Under the pieces are notes generated by a model that saw nothing but the letters and a program-made list of their open reading frames with translations, had not been told where the DNA came from and searched no databases. From Scilla litardierei (taxonomy: Eukaryota > Streptophyta > Magnoliopsida > Asparagales > Asparagaceae), in NCBI GenBank assembly GCA_030789695.1, contig CM061142.1, positions 282,164,165 through 282,228,164 on the forward strand: a stretch of 64,000 bases of DNA, written 5' to 3'. The translations under genes were made by a program, and so were the position numbers. Below, in pieces: positions 42,488-55,041 of the stretch (positions are counted from its first letter, which is position 1; each line of letters opens with the position of its first letter).

Positions 42488-45400
42488 TGTAACGACCAGT
42501 TTTCACGAGGCGATTTATCCGTATTCTTCCGTGAGCTTATCCTTCTTCGTATCTGTAGTTAAGTCGTAAAGGACCCCGTATCCGTATCCGTATCCGCAAC
42601 TAGCTATATACGTATTAGCCATCATTATTATCATCTTTAACAATATTTTATTATTGAGTTTAAACAACTTCTTTGATACCCATTCTAAATTATTTCGAAT
42701 TCAAATTTCAAGATTTTAAACTTTCTAATTCAAATGAGAGCTTCCCATATTAAATCCTATTAAAAATATTTCCAAAACTCATATTGATTAGCCCTATTTC
42801 CTTAATTAAACCTATTAATTTAAACATTATTTTGAAAACTTTCCATTTAAAAATCCTATTTAAACCTAGTATTAATTGACTTGATTAGCTTTAATTCCCT
42901 TGTTTAAATCTATTAAAAACCTATTAATGAGTTTCAAATCATCTCCTATTTTAACCTAGCCTCTTTTCCCACCCCATGGCCGAACATTAGCTCACATGAT
43001 GTCTATTGAACACACACACCCTCATATTTTATAAACCCTATGTAGACCCTAAGACACTAGCCTTACACATACACATGCTGACGCTTTTCAAACCCATTGC
43101 ACACAAGTTTTATAATAGGAAATGTTAATAATAATATATAAAAAGAAAAAAAAAGAAACCCATACACAAGCCTAAATCCTAAGCTAGCCTAAAGGGATAC
43201 CTGGCTCTTCACGTGCTAAACATTTCAAACCCCACACCCTAGCTAAAATAGGAAGAAACCCTAAAGATATAAAAAATAAAACCCTAGGGTTTTCTTTTTA
43301 CATCTAACCCTACTTTCTTGTACATCCGCCCTACCCTCTATCATCCCTATGCCACCTCGCAACCACAGCCCACGGCAGCACGCCCTGAGCAACTCACGGC
43401 TCTCCTCCCCTCCTCCGCAGCCAGGCCGAGCCCCCTGAGTTCCTCCTCTTCTTCCCCTCTCCACAAACCGTAACCTCCCACAGGCCTCGACTCCTCACAG
43501 CCGCAACACCCAAGAGCACAACCGGCAGGCTTTTACTCCTCCCCCAGGCCACAGCCTCCCACCTCCACGCTCACGGCAACACCCACACGCCGGTCTCCTC
43601 TCCCCAGATCCGCAACCCCCTCTCCTTCAATCTTCAACACGAGCATCATCTCCCTCTTCCACTTCTACCCCGCAGCAAGGCCGAGACCCCAGCCTCTCCT
43701 ATCCCGCAGCCGGGCCGAGAGCACCAACGCCGGCTATCATCCATGCCCATGCAACTGGGATACACACGCCAGGAGCTGCTCCCTCCTCGCCGCTCCACAC
43801 CCAGACCGCCGGCGGCGAGCTCAGATCCAACGCCCCGTCTCCTTCCCTCCTTCCCGTCCAAGCACCGCGAGCTGCCCCCCTCGCCCACAACAGCCTGAGC
43901 CCGGCCACCGACCAGAGCCATCACACCCCGCTAGGAACCCTTCGGCAACAAAGATGGTAACGTAAGTCTTTATTCCTGAGTGATCAGTGGGTAGCAGTTT
44001 CCTATAGCATACGTATAATGTAAGATTATAAGCAATTTTATATAATAGATGTTATATTTCTTATATGCAGTGACAAAGATGTGAATAGTAACTCTTTTTA
44101 TATGGGCTGAATGTTATATTAAAAATAAGTTATGCATAGTTATAATATGTAAGTCCCAGACTCTTATGATACTAGTAATGGGTTGTAGATACATGAAGGA
44201 CGGTATAATATAGTGTGGTATTAATATTAGCTTGTCTCCTTTAGCTTAACATCACATATTGATTGTCGCAGATATATCGTATCTATCACCACGATCACCT
44301 GGACCTGATCTGAATTCGTGTTTTATCAAAACGGCAAACCAAACCCTCCGTAGCGTAGTACTCGTCGAGACGATTCCAACGACACCAAGAACGTCGACAA
44401 CCAGGCAAGTGTGCAATTAAATATGAATTTTTGAAGTTGATTAATAATTGCGTCTTTTGTTTTAATGTGTATATCTTGAAAATCATGCGTATAACGGCAC
44501 ATGAAAATGTTTTAGACCAAAAATGCGACACTTTGACATACAACTCTACAAGGATTAGTTTAAACATTGGCAAGTAATTCGTTCACTGCAAAGTGTTCAT
44601 TACACCAACCTGCTCAACCTTGTTTTTATTGTAAACGTTGTAAAACGAGAATATTGACAACACCTAAGTCATGTCCATCTTGCTTGGTCATTAACAAGAG
44701 TGACATCGTGAAATCGTGCGCCTCAAAGGCGAACTCGTGATTCGTGATGTCGTGTGAGTCGACTAGGCCGGCTCGTGTTCCGGCAAAACTTTTGGGTGGT
44801 GTTAGGGTTGAGCGGCCACTGGGCGTATGAAAGGTACTCTCCTCAAGAGCACCACCCGACGCGGTGGGTTAGTGTCAATCACGGTAAGCCCCCGTGAGAG
44901 GAACGACCTTCTCATCACGACCTAAAGGCGAGAACCCTAGATTAGATGTGAAGTCTTGACATGGTCATTGAACGCTAACTTGGTCACCGTGAATATTGAA
45001 GTGTTGACAAACTCAGAGAATTTAACTTTAAACTTGCCATCTACTAGAACTGCATGCTAGGATTGTTTCTTTCTGCTCCGAAATATTAAGTGTTAAATTG
45101 CTGCAGTCGTTTCATTTCGAAATATTAAATGCTTCTTAAATTCATATCATTTGTATATCTTGCCTGGGATGCTAATCCTTCCTTGCAGACCTTGCTGACA
45201 TACATTCATTGTTTGTGGATGTATGTCAGATTCAGCGCTTGAGTACCCGGAGGATTCGTACGTGACGCCCGGCTCGGAGAGTCAGAGTTGGTCGTAGACG
45301 CTGAGCCGCTTCTACGGAAGACTAGGGCCACCGTCACTGCTTGAGTTTTAGTTTAGTTCCTTGTAGTAGGATTAGTGTGTTGTTGTAGTTCTTTTCGGCC

Positions 45401-45613
45401 CTGCTGTGGCTTGTCTTGTAATTTCATGTACGCATTATATATCTGGATGTGGCATTTACCTTTGATTGTTCTGATTGTTCTGATACGCAAATGCAAGGAC
45501 CTCTTCTGTGTTTTTATCACAGACGCTTATTGGACTTGAGCTTCACCGCTCCAGTTCAAGCGGGCCGTGTAACGCTCTCGCTTCCGGTGTCTTTTGGGAA
45601 GCGGGGCGTTACA
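42488..45613 (+). repeat. 5' LTR of G2
   Basis: TGTAACGACCAG...GGGGCGTTACA. AT-rich U3, TATAAAAAA at 43268-43276 next to AAACCCTAGGGTTT, then a C-rich leader (43300-43950). Donor-like GTAAG sites follow at 43957-43966, a second donor-like CCAG|GCAAGT at 44405, an acceptor-like CCTTGCAG at 45181-45188 and the micro-ORF at 45223. Confidence 0.93.
45223..45297 (+). CDS. LTR micro-ORF, 24 codons (G2 5' LTR)
   Basis: MSDSALEYPEDSYVTPGSES and four more residues, then TAG. It lies at the same LTR position as the G1 micro-ORF and shares the ATGTCAG start, an acidic and Ser-rich composition without K or R, and a QS near the end. Weak sequence identity otherwise. Translation is unproven. Confidence 0.45.
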   Translation: MSDSALEYPEDSYVTPGSESQSWS

Positions 45614-45621
45614 GGTTTTAG

Positions 45622-45639
45622 TGGTGGCCCATGCAGGTC
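45622..45639 (+). other. PBS, tRNA-Ile 3' end (G2)
   Basis: TGGTGGCCCATGCAGGTC, an unbroken 18-nt complement of the recalled plant tRNA-Ile(AAU) 3' end including CCA, 8 nt after the LTR. Confidence 0.8.
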
Positions 45640-48543
45640 ATGCAACTGCGAACCGCAGAACAATGAGAACACTTTTCATTAGCCAAAACATCCAGAATTG
45701 GTTCGTACGCGGAATTATTCGAATATCTTGTCTCAGCACGATAGGAAACCGACACCAGGATGATAGGAATAGATATACGCTTATGCTCGTTAGTTAGACA
45801 CCCTTGCCACAACTTCGTATTATAATCTTAGGAGTCACCCTAGCTTTTCTCTGACCGTATTAGCTTCATTAGTCGTTAGCTTAATATTTATCGAACCTAG
45901 GGCCCAACCGACCGTAGCGATCGTCACCAAGCCAATTGAACCTGAGACGGCTGCAGTGAGTAGACTTCGAGGCGTAAGATATTCCAGATCCTTAAGATCC
46001 CGATCTCGACCCTCTACGAACCCTCACCCCGGCTTTCCTATCGAAGTCTAGTTCGTTGATAAACCTTAGTGCTAAACCTTAGTCGACCCAATGATTATTT
46101 CCCCTGATTTTATTATTTTCTAATTGTCACCCTTTCATGATAATTAATGATCGTAGAAAGCCATCGTAGTGTATTCACAGAATTACTTCTTAGTCGTCCT
46201 TACGTTTCAATTGTCAAACCTATTCTCTGTCCGCGATTCACATACACTTTTCAGGTTTACCATCTTTAACCTTGAACTCCCCATTGCAGATCCGGGATCT
46301 TTTAAAAAGGATATTTTCGATATTTTTTTATTGAATCTTTCACTAGTTTAAAATTCTTTCGAAAGGCTTACCTAGGTTCTCCACACTTCGGTCGGCTTAA
46401 ACCCAACCTTGATTATGAACTTTTCCGACACGATCTTTGATTACTATCCTATAACGATTTCCTCCCGTACATCTTCCGCATTTCTATTTCACAAAATTAC
46501 TCTATTTCCCTCAGGCAATGAACTTTTTAAAAACTTTATTTCTAAGTCGCTAGTTCAAATGTCCCCTCCTTTTCTTACTAAAGTATTTCGAAATGGTCAC
46601 CGATACATACTTTTAAGATACTTTTCCTAAATTAAATAAAACTCCAAAATCCTGTGTATCAGTTTTATAATCATTGTCTTCAAATATTTAAAAAAAAATT
46701 TTTTTTACAAACCCATTTCCATTTACAAAACAAGCACCACATCACTAGGCCCGTATTACTCTCCACCTATTATTTGACTAATCACATTTTACATTTTAAC
46801 TTATACCATATGTTCGCTATGTTATGATGTTATTATTTCACACATATCCTTACCTTCTTAACCATTTAATTATTCTTAAATACTTTATGTCACCGACCAA
46901 ACTACTCTCTTAACCATATCATCTTCGAAACCGTCCATCACAATATCAACTCATTGCCTCTTTCCTGCACCTTGCTTAGTTATCACATTAGAGCTTATCT
47001 TTCCTTATGTCAGCTTTAATTCAAGTATAGTGGGAACATTAGCTTGATTATGGTGTTGTGGTGCATGTATATAGATAGTGAATGTGGACCGCGTGTGCTA
47101 ATCTCTATATACCACCCACGTATGAGTGTGCTTACCCATAGAATATTATTATGGAGTGATGGTCTATTGTGTCATATGTGCATGTACGATAATTTGTGAT
47201 ATATATGTATATATGCAGGTATAGAATAGTAAGTGTTATGTTTATACCTAGGCGAGTAATTGACTATATCATTATAGGAATATTAGATTTAGTTTTGGCC
47301 ATTTACTAGGAGTATATGTACCATAGTTGTACTTATTAATGTTTGTAATTGGATGCTAGTATAGTGATATGCGTGTTAAGTGCAATGTTGATAGGTGTAC
47401 ACATAGTTGTGTGTGCAGATTTATTTCTGGATCTATATGTTAGTATGTCTGGCGTGGGCTCGTGTGTATATATGTATGTGGTTAGTTATAGGTATATATA
47501 TATACGATGTATGAATAAGTGTGTTTTATGTATAGTAAGATTCTAATATTACCCCTACGGGGTGATGTGTGAGCATGTGTATACCAGGAGGTATGCATGG
47601 CCGTAGGTTTGTGACTACGTATATATGGATGTATGAAATAGTATGCTAGCCCTATGTAAATTACCATGGTTGTGTATACCGGTGTGTGCATTTGTCCTAT
47701 ATAGATACGAGATATGCGTGTAGTAATGTAAGTATGTGTGTGTATGTAAAATGAATGTATGAATAGGTATTTGGACGTGTGTGATGTATGAGTAAGTGTA
47801 TGCATATGGATGTATATGGTTTCATTATAATGTATGTATGACTGGGATAGAATGACCTTAGTGTCTAAGTCCGCTCACTCCTATGTCGGCCTATTTAAGT
47901 CTGATGGCAGACTTGATCCTAAGGTGGGTAGATTGCGATGACCCTAGTACTATCAGTAAGGTGTGTATAAACCCATGTATGGTGTAAGTTAATACGTGCA
48001 TGTATATACGTGTGGTGATATGTATTATAATGTGTATATAGTATTTTGCGGTATGTAAAAGTGATTGTACGATTGAAGTGTTAATTGACTAAGAATGATT
48101 GTATTTTTATTAGTGGTATGTTTATGTGACATGTGGTACAATATCAGTATACATTGTGAGCGTATAAGATGAATGGTAATACTTTATGTGTTAGTAATAA
48201 TGTGAGTGTGCAAGGTGACGACGTAATTACAACTAGTAAATTGAGGTGGTGGTGTAGTAAAGTGTTACTATTCACCCGAGTATAATATCAGTTGGATTAT
48301 ATTTGTAAGATGATATTATATTGGACGTATTATGTTAATTTGTAATTGGTAATGTATGTATGTGTGTTGTTACTACTATTAGCCTGGACGTTGATTAGTA
48401 TTATCAGCAATAACACTATTGGTATGGATGTTAGTATTAGAAATACTACTTAGATATGGCATGATGGTTGTTTATGGTGTGTATGCATTAGCAGAGGAGA
48501 TACGAGTGTTACCCTTACGTTTTCCCGGTGTCTTAGCCGATGA
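45640..48543 (+). other. Internal region of G2, no recognisable coding
   Basis: About 2.9 kb. The first half is mixed composition; 47040-48400 is rich in TGTATGTATATG-type sequence. Short open frames (46169-46351, 46409-46630, 47482-47805) show no domain and no retroelement motif. It may be captured or strongly decayed sequence; I see nothing that decides which. Confidence 0.7.
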
Positions 48544-48580
48544 GATTCCGAGGACGGAATCGTCGTTAAGGTGGGTAGGA
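48544..48580 (+). other. Hairpin plus PPT of G2
   Basis: GATTCCGAGGACGGAATC (perfect 7-bp stem, 48544-48561), then AAGGTGGGTAGGA directly before TGTAACGACC. Confidence 0.8.
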
Positions 48581-51500
48581 TGTAACGACCAGTTTTCACG
48601 AGGCGTTTTATCCGTATTCTTCCGTGAGCTTATCCTTCTTCGTATCTGTAGTTAAGTCGTAAAGGACCCCGTATCCGTATCCGTATCCGCAACTAGCTAT
48701 ATATGTATTAGCCATCATTATTATCATCTTTAACAATATTTTATTATTGAGTTTAAACAACTTCTTTGATACCCATTCTAAATTATTTCGAATTCAAATT
48801 TCAAGATTTTAAACTTTCTAATTCAAATGAGAGCTTCCCATATTAAATCCTATTAAAAATATTTCCAAAACTCATATTGATTAGCCCTATTTCCTTAATT
48901 AAACCTATTAATTTAAACATTATTTTGAAAACTTTCCATTTAAAAATCCTATTTAAACCTAGTATTAATTGACTTGATTAGCTTTAATTCCCTTGTTTAA
49001 ATCTATTAAAAACCTATTAATGAGTTTCAAATCATCTCCTATTTTAACCTAGCCTCTTTTCCCACCCCATGGCCGAACATTAGCTCACATGATGTCTATT
49101 GAACACACACACCCTCATATTTTATAAACCCTATGTAGACCCTAAGACACTAGCCTTACACATACACATGCTGATGCTTTTCAAACCCATTGCACACAAG
49201 TTTTATAATAGGAAATGTTAATAATAATATATATAAAGAAAAAAAAGAAACCCATACACAAGCCTAAATCCTAAGCTAGCCTAAAGGGATACCTGGCTCT
49301 TCACGTGCTAAACATTTCAAACCCCACACCCTAGCTAAAATAGGAAGAAACCCTAAAGCTATAAAAAATAAAACCCTAGGGTTTTATTTTTACATCTAAC
49401 CCTACTTTCTTCTACAGCCGCCCTACCCTCTATCATCCCCATGCCACCTCGCAACCACAGCCCACGGCAGCATGCCCTGAGCAACTCACGGCTCTCCTCC
49501 CCTCCTCCGCAGCCAGGCCGAGCCCCCTGAGTTCCTCCTCTTCTTCCCCTCTCCACAAACCGTAACCTCCCACAGGCCTCGACTCCTCACAGCCCCAACA
49601 CCCAAGAGCACAACCGGCATCCTTTTACTCCTCCCCCAGGCCACAGCCTCCCACCTCCACGCTCACGGCAACACCCACACGCCGGTCTCCTCTCCCCAGA
49701 TCCGCAACCCCCTCTCCTTCAATCTTCAACCCGAGCATCATCTCCATCTTCCACTTCTACCCCGCAGCAAGGCCGAGACCCCAGCCTCTCCTATCCCGCA
49801 GCCGGGCCGAGAGCACCAACACCGGCTATCATCCATGCCCAGGCAACCGGGATACACACGCCAGGAGCTGCTCCCTCCTCGCCGCTCCACACCCAGACCG
49901 CCGACGGCGAGCTCAGATCCAACGCCCCGTCTCCTTCCCTCCTTCCCGTCCAAGCACCGCGAGCTGCCCCCCTCGCCCACAACATCCTGAGCCCGGCCAC
50001 CGACCAGAGCCATCACACCCCGCTAGGAACCCTTCGGTAACAAAGATGGTAACGTAAGTCTTTATTCCTGAGTGATCAGTGGGTAGCAGTTTCCTATAGC
50101 ATACGTATGATGTAAGATTATAAGCAATTTTATATAATAGATGTTATATTTCTTATATGCAGTGACAAAGATGTGAATAGTAACTCTTTTTATATGGGCT
50201 GAATGTTATATTAAAAATAAGTTATACATAGTTATAATATGTAAGTCCCAGACTCTTATGATACTAGTAATGGGTTGTAGATACATGAAGGACGGTATAA
50301 TATAGTGTGGTATTAATATTAGCTTGTCTCCTTTAGCTTAACATCACATATCGATTGTCGCAGATATATCGTATCTATCACCACGATCACCTGGACCTGA
50401 TCTGAATTCGTGTTTTATCAAAACGGCAAACCAAACCCTCCGTAGCGTAGTACTCGTCGAGACGATTCCAACGACACCAAGAACGTCGACAACCAGGCAA
50501 GTGTTCAATTAAATATGAATTTTTGAAGTTGATTAATAATTGCGTCTTTTGTTTTAATGTGTATATCTTGAAAATCATGCGTATAACGGCACATGAAAAT
50601 GTTTTAGACCAAAAATGCGACACTTTGACATACAACTCTACAAGGATTAGTTTAAACATTGGCAAGTAATTCGTTCACTGCAAAGTGTTCATTACACCAA
50701 CCTGCTCAACCTTGTTTTTATTGTAAACGTTGTAAAACGAGAATATTGACAACACCTAAGTCATGTCCATCTTGCTTGGTCATTAACAAGAGTGACATCG
50801 TGAAATCGTGCGCCTCAAAGGCGAACTCGTGATTCGTGATGTCGTGTGAGTCGACTAGGCCGGCTCGTGTTCCGGCAAAACTTTTGGGTGGTGTTAGGGT
50901 TGAGCGGCCACTAGGCGTATGAAAGGTACTCTCCTCAAGAGCACCACCCGACGCGGTGGGTTAGTGTCAATCACGGTAAGCCCACGTGAGAGGAACGACC
51001 TTCTCATCACGACCTAAAGGCGAGAACCCTAGATTAGATGTGAAGTCTTGACATGGTCATTGAACGCTAACTTGGTCACCGTGAATATTGAAGTGTTGAC
51101 AAACTTAGAGAATTTAACTTTAAACTTGCCATCGACTAGAACTGCATGCTAGGATTGTTTCTTTCTGCTCCGAAATATTAAGTGTTAAATTGCTGCAGTC
51201 GTTTCATTTCGAAATATTAAATGCTTCTTAAATTCATATCATTTGTATATCTTGCCTGGGATGCTAATCCTTCCTTGCAGACCTTGCTGACATACCTTCA
51301 TTGTTTGTGGATGTATGTCAGATTTAGCGCTTGAGTACCCGGAGGATTCGTACGTGACGCCTGGCTCGGAGAGTCAGAGTTGGTCGTAGACGCTGAGCCG
51401 CTTCTACGGAAGACTAGAGCCACTGTCACTGCTTGAGTTTTAGTTTAGTTCCTTGTAGTAGGGTTAGTGTGTTGTTGTAGTTCTTTTCGGCCCTGCTGTG

Positions 51501-51705
51501 GCTTGTCTTGTAATTTCATGTACGCATTATATATCTGGATGTGGCATTTACCTTTGATTGTTCTGATTGTTCTGATACGCAAATGCAAGGACCTCTTCTG
51601 TGTTTTTATCACAGACGCTTATTGGACTTGAGCTTCACTGCTCCAGTTCAAGCGGGCCGTGTAACGCTCTCGCTTCCGGTGTCTTTTGGGAAGCGGGGCG
51701 TTACA
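48581..51705 (+). repeat. 3' LTR of G2
   Basis: 3125 bp, near-identical to 42488-45613, with the same promoter-like, donor-like and micro-ORF features. Confidence 0.94.
51315..51389 (+). CDS. LTR micro-ORF, 24 codons (G2 3' LTR)
   Basis: Copy of 45223-45297 with Ser4 read as Leu; length and stop are unchanged. Confidence 0.45.
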   Translation: MSDLALEYPEDSYVTPGSESQSWS

Positions 51706-51847
51706 GTTACTTCTTTTGTTACTCAGTTATAACCCCATCATGCTAATCAACCAGTAAATCGTTGTCTAAAAGTTGATACACTTGCAGTAGAGTCTGACCA
51801 CTTTTTGTAGACTTTACCTGATGTACAGTTTCCTTCTTTGGTGCTGT

Positions 51848-51952
51848 ATGTCAGGTGTTGAGCCTGAGTACGTCGACGAGGCAGACTTGCCAGCAGACGG
51901 GGAGCCGGTGGAAGTTGATCCGGAGTACGACCCAGAGGAGGACCAGAGTTAG
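51848..51952 (+). CDS. Acidic LTR micro-ORF, 34 codons (G1 3' LTR)
   Basis: Copy of 34899-35003, with EPED read as EPVE in the middle; still open and of equal length. Confidence 0.55.
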   Translation: MSGVEPEYVDEADLPADGEPVEVDPEYDPEEDQS

Positions 51953-52487
51953 AGGTCTCTTGTTGCTGTTTTGGAGTTTCATATCTCAGCTTTGTTGGGT
52001 GCGTAGCACCTTTTTGCTTTCTTGTTTAGGTTGGGTGCTGGCACCAGTAGTTTTCTTTTCTGCAGTTGTTGCAGTTTTTAGCGTTTTAGACTTTCCGTAC
52101 TTTGGATGTTATATTTGGAATAAAATGAAATGATATCTCTTTTCAGTACTTTTGTTGTTCCGTACTAACATGCAGGGACCTGTTCCTTCGTTTTGGAATA
52201 CCACAGATGCTTATTGGGTCTGAGCTCTCAGCCCTGGCCTAAGCAGGCCTTAGTCACGCTTCGCCTCCGTACTTTTGGGAAGCGGGGCGTGACAACGGGA
52301 CTAACCTAAACGGGTCGTGACAAGACGTGACAAGACAAGCAAGACAAGACAAGACAAGACAACATGAGACATGTGTGACTCGAAGGGTTCACGCCTTACG
52401 GTTCGAGGGGGATCAGACCCTCTCCCCGTGCGCACGCTCAACCCTACCCCAAACCCAAGTGCTCAAGACAAGACAATATAGGTCCTC

Positions 52488-52720
52488 TCACTCTGCTAGG
52501 TGAGTGCCTCTATCCCCACGATCGGTAGCGTATCTCTCACTCTGCTAGGTGAGTGACGGACGCCTCGTAGGTGAAACTGTACTACTGTATAGGACCACTC
52601 ACTCTGCTAGGTGAGAGTCTCTATCCTCTCGGTCTACTGGGACACTCACTCTGCTAGGTGGGTGCCGAGCTTTCCGTAGGTGTTTCGTAACAAAGATCAC
52701 CCACCCCACTAGGTGAGCGT
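52488..52720. repeat. Five CACTCACTCTGCTAGGTGAGTG hairpins (G3 left LTR)
   Basis: Units of 45-60 bp, each with CTCAC(T/C)...GGTGAG arms. The partner LTR has the same five at about 58055-58290. They sit at the same place in the LTR as the 58-bp hairpin repeats of G1, with different sequence. Confidence 0.85.
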
Positions 52721-55041
52721 CTCATTTCCCACAGGCTACACAAGACACCACATGCAAGATGTTCATGACATGGCAAGGGCAAAGTTGTTCTAGGGTGTCC
52801 ACACACACGCACACGCAGATGAAACCTATAGTAGCAGTTGTTGTTGATTCTAGGGGGGTCCACACACACGCACACACAAGATAACCCTACGGTGTCAAAA
52901 GTTGTTGTTGTTACGCCTAGACTTCGTCGTCAAGTCTAGGTCGTCAGGGCATCCCGGACGCTATCATTTCACATCCGGTTCTATTTGTTCACAGTCTAAC
53001 AGTTCTAACAGTTTAAGACCAAGGCACGGCCAAAAGCGCAAGTGAGTACACTTACCTGCGGTGGCGAGTGTGTCGTCTAGCCGGGTCATCTCGTCCAGTC
53101 GTCGCGTCCGCGGTAGTCCGTCTGAAACAGGTCACGGTGACGGTGTCAGGTCGCGATTTTCAATACATCCTATTTAGGTTTGTTTCTAAGTTGGACGTGG
53201 CTACCCTACCCGTCACAAGTCAAAGTGTCTGTTCAGCCTATCCGACGATTCTATCCTATGTGCACAGTCCAAAAAGTTCGATCGTCGATCTACGGTTCCA
53301 CATCGTTTTAAGGGAGTAGAAAATAAATTTAGTGTGTTAAGTTGCAGATTTTAGTTAGGTTTTGATGGCGTAAAGCCTGGGTTGCTATGAGTTAGGGGGA
53401 TCCAACCTCTCCGGTGTCTGGAGTAGCGCGTACGTGGCGTTTGAACTGCAGGAGATCTGCGACGGCTACGGTGTCTCGACTACGGGTAGCGTAGCCAGAC
53501 ACGTTCTGGTGGCAGACTGGAGATGAGGGCAGCGAGCGGGAGCGTCGGGAAAGTGTCCTACGGCTCCGGGAGGTAGCGGACAGTGAAACACGCGTCCGTA
53601 ACGGTCCGAAGGAGGTTAGCAACGTCTAGAGGCCGCCAAAATAGCAATCAAGAAGCGTCAAACGTCGTCTTGACGTCGTCAAAGACTGGTCGAGTGCGCT
53701 GGCCGGCTTGGGGAGACAATCGAAAAGTCTTCCGGCCTGAGGGTAATCGGGGTTGCACGGAGATCTCGCGGGGACAGCGGCCTGCGGTCGGGGTTGCGCG
53801 CTGGAAGAGCGCTGCGCACGCGGAGTCACGGCTGCAGCCGGGGAGCGCTGCGGAAGAGGGCGGCGATGCGCAGCAGGCGGCTGCAGATGGAGGTGGCGGC
53901 GCTCGGGATCAGAGAGGAGGAAGGCGGCGCAAGAGCAGCACGCATGACAGAAATCGAGGCGGCGAAGAGAGGAGGCGGGGTCTAGCGGCCGAGAGGGGAA
54001 GGCGGCGCTGAGGGGGAGACGCGGGCGGAGAGAGAGGTCCAGAGGCGGCGCTCTGTGAGATGCGGCGCGGTGGAACTGTGTGCGGCCGTGCGGGGCGCAG
54101 TCGCAGCGGTCGAGTGGTGCTGTGAGGGGGCGCGAGCGGCGGAAATTGATGCGTGGCTGTGCGTGCGACCGGCGGGAGTGCAGCACGCAGCGGCGCTCGG
54201 GACGGCACAGTGGCGACGGGCGGTGCTATGGGTCGTGGAGCGGCGACGGCGTGCTGTGGATTGTGGCGGGGGCACCATGGATGAGAACGAGGGGAGACCG
54301 CGAGGGAGAGAAAAAGAGATCGGGGGGGATTTGCGTACGGGAGAGAGAGAGAGAGAAAAGAGAGCCTCTCTTGGGAATTTTGTGGCGGCGGCTGAAGGAG
54401 AATTAGCCCTAGATCAAAACATGCTAGGGTATTAGGTTTAAGTTTAGGGTTAGGGTTTATTATTAATAGAGTAATAGGTTAGCTAAATAGACCTAAGTTT
54501 AGGGTTACATGTGTTAGGGGTATATGGATGGAGGAGTGTGCAGATTGGGGTAAGTTTAGGGGAGAATAGCGAAACAGTTTAGGAAAGGTTATAGAACAGA
54601 TTAATAGCCAGATATTGCCAAAATTGGCAACAATTCGAAATTTGAATCTGATTGGCTAATCGACGGTCGAGATTTATCCGAGCGATATCTCTCAAACCGG
54701 GCGTCAGAAAAATAATCCGAAAATACCGGGGCGATCGTGGAGACGAGACGCACAGATCTATGGAGCCTGATTATGCGCTATGCCTTCCAAAAATTTACGT
54801 AAAATTGGAAACGGCGTTTTGAGCCAAATGACTAAAACGCCCCTATCATTCAAGTCGTTTTGCGAGAAAACGAGCCATGAAAAGACGTTCCCAAAAATTA
54901 CTATAAAATTCTACACCCCAAAACGATCGCAACAGCATATCACATCGCATATGCCGGAGCTCAGAAATAGCCAAATAAAATACGTGCACGATAAAGTACG
55001 TGCACGCAGAAAAATCCTAAGGTCGGAAAGCGACCGTTACT

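Larger units (their letters stand above)
42488..51705 (+). mobile_element. G2: large-LTR non-autonomous Tekay-related element
   Basis: 9218 bp, TSD GTTAC at 42483-42487 and 51706-51710. LTRs are 3126 and 3125 bp (42488-45613, 48581-51705). The PBS and hairpin-PPT are of the G1/G3 type. The 2.97-kb internal region has no recognisable retroelement domain. The LTR 3' end (GACGCTTATTGG...AAGCGGGGCGTTACA) resembles G1, but U3 is unrelated by eye. It is the innermost and therefore youngest insertion in its stack, and its LTRs look nearly identical. Confidence 0.92.
32311..52294 (+). mobile_element. Tekay/Del-like chromovirus G1 (with G2 nested in its 3' LTR)
   Basis: TSD ACGGG at 32306-32310 and 52295-52299. 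5' LTR 32311-35345; internal 35346-40055; 3' LTR 40056-52294, split by G2 between 42487 and 51706. Without G2 it is about 10.8 kb. Gag, RT, RH, IN and a C-terminal chromodomain-like tail (PVQILDR-type: [14 protein letters not shown]) place it in the Tekay/Del group. The coding region has two introns, nonsense codons, a frameshift and a protease deletion. Confidence 0.94.
40056..52294 (+). repeat. 3' LTR of G1, split by G2
   Basis: Pieces 40056-42487 and 51711-52294 (51706-51710 is the G2 TSD copy) give 3016 bp against 3035 for the 5' LTR. It has one 22-bp CTCGGTCTGACCGAGG unit where the 5' LTR has three, and an extra CTTGTCACGTCCCGTCCCGT unit near 42040-42080. Confidence 0.93.
21692..55041 (-). 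repeat. 3' LTR of G3, in three pieces
   Basis: Pieces are 21692-22108, 32078-32310 and 52300-55041, about 3.39 kb together. They are interrupted by Athila (with TSD CCTCA/CCTCG) and G1 (TSD ACGGG). Reading across the joints matches the intact partner at 57222-60730. The LTR edge next to the PPT reads GTTACT instead of GTTACA, a change in the terminal TG. The last piece contains the hairpin array (52488-52720), the pentamer repeats (52314-52380) and a GC-rich leader (53580-54400). Confidence 0.9.

Noticed and set aside
45622..45639. Fragment of a tRNA-Ile gene
   Set aside because: Only 18 nt match, in antisense, right after an LTR; it is a primer-binding site, not a gene.
43261..50016. Minus-strand Gly/Arg-rich frames in the G2 LTR (43261-43924, 49359-50016)
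   Set aside because: Complement of a C-rich LTR leader, duplicated with the LTR; no domain.
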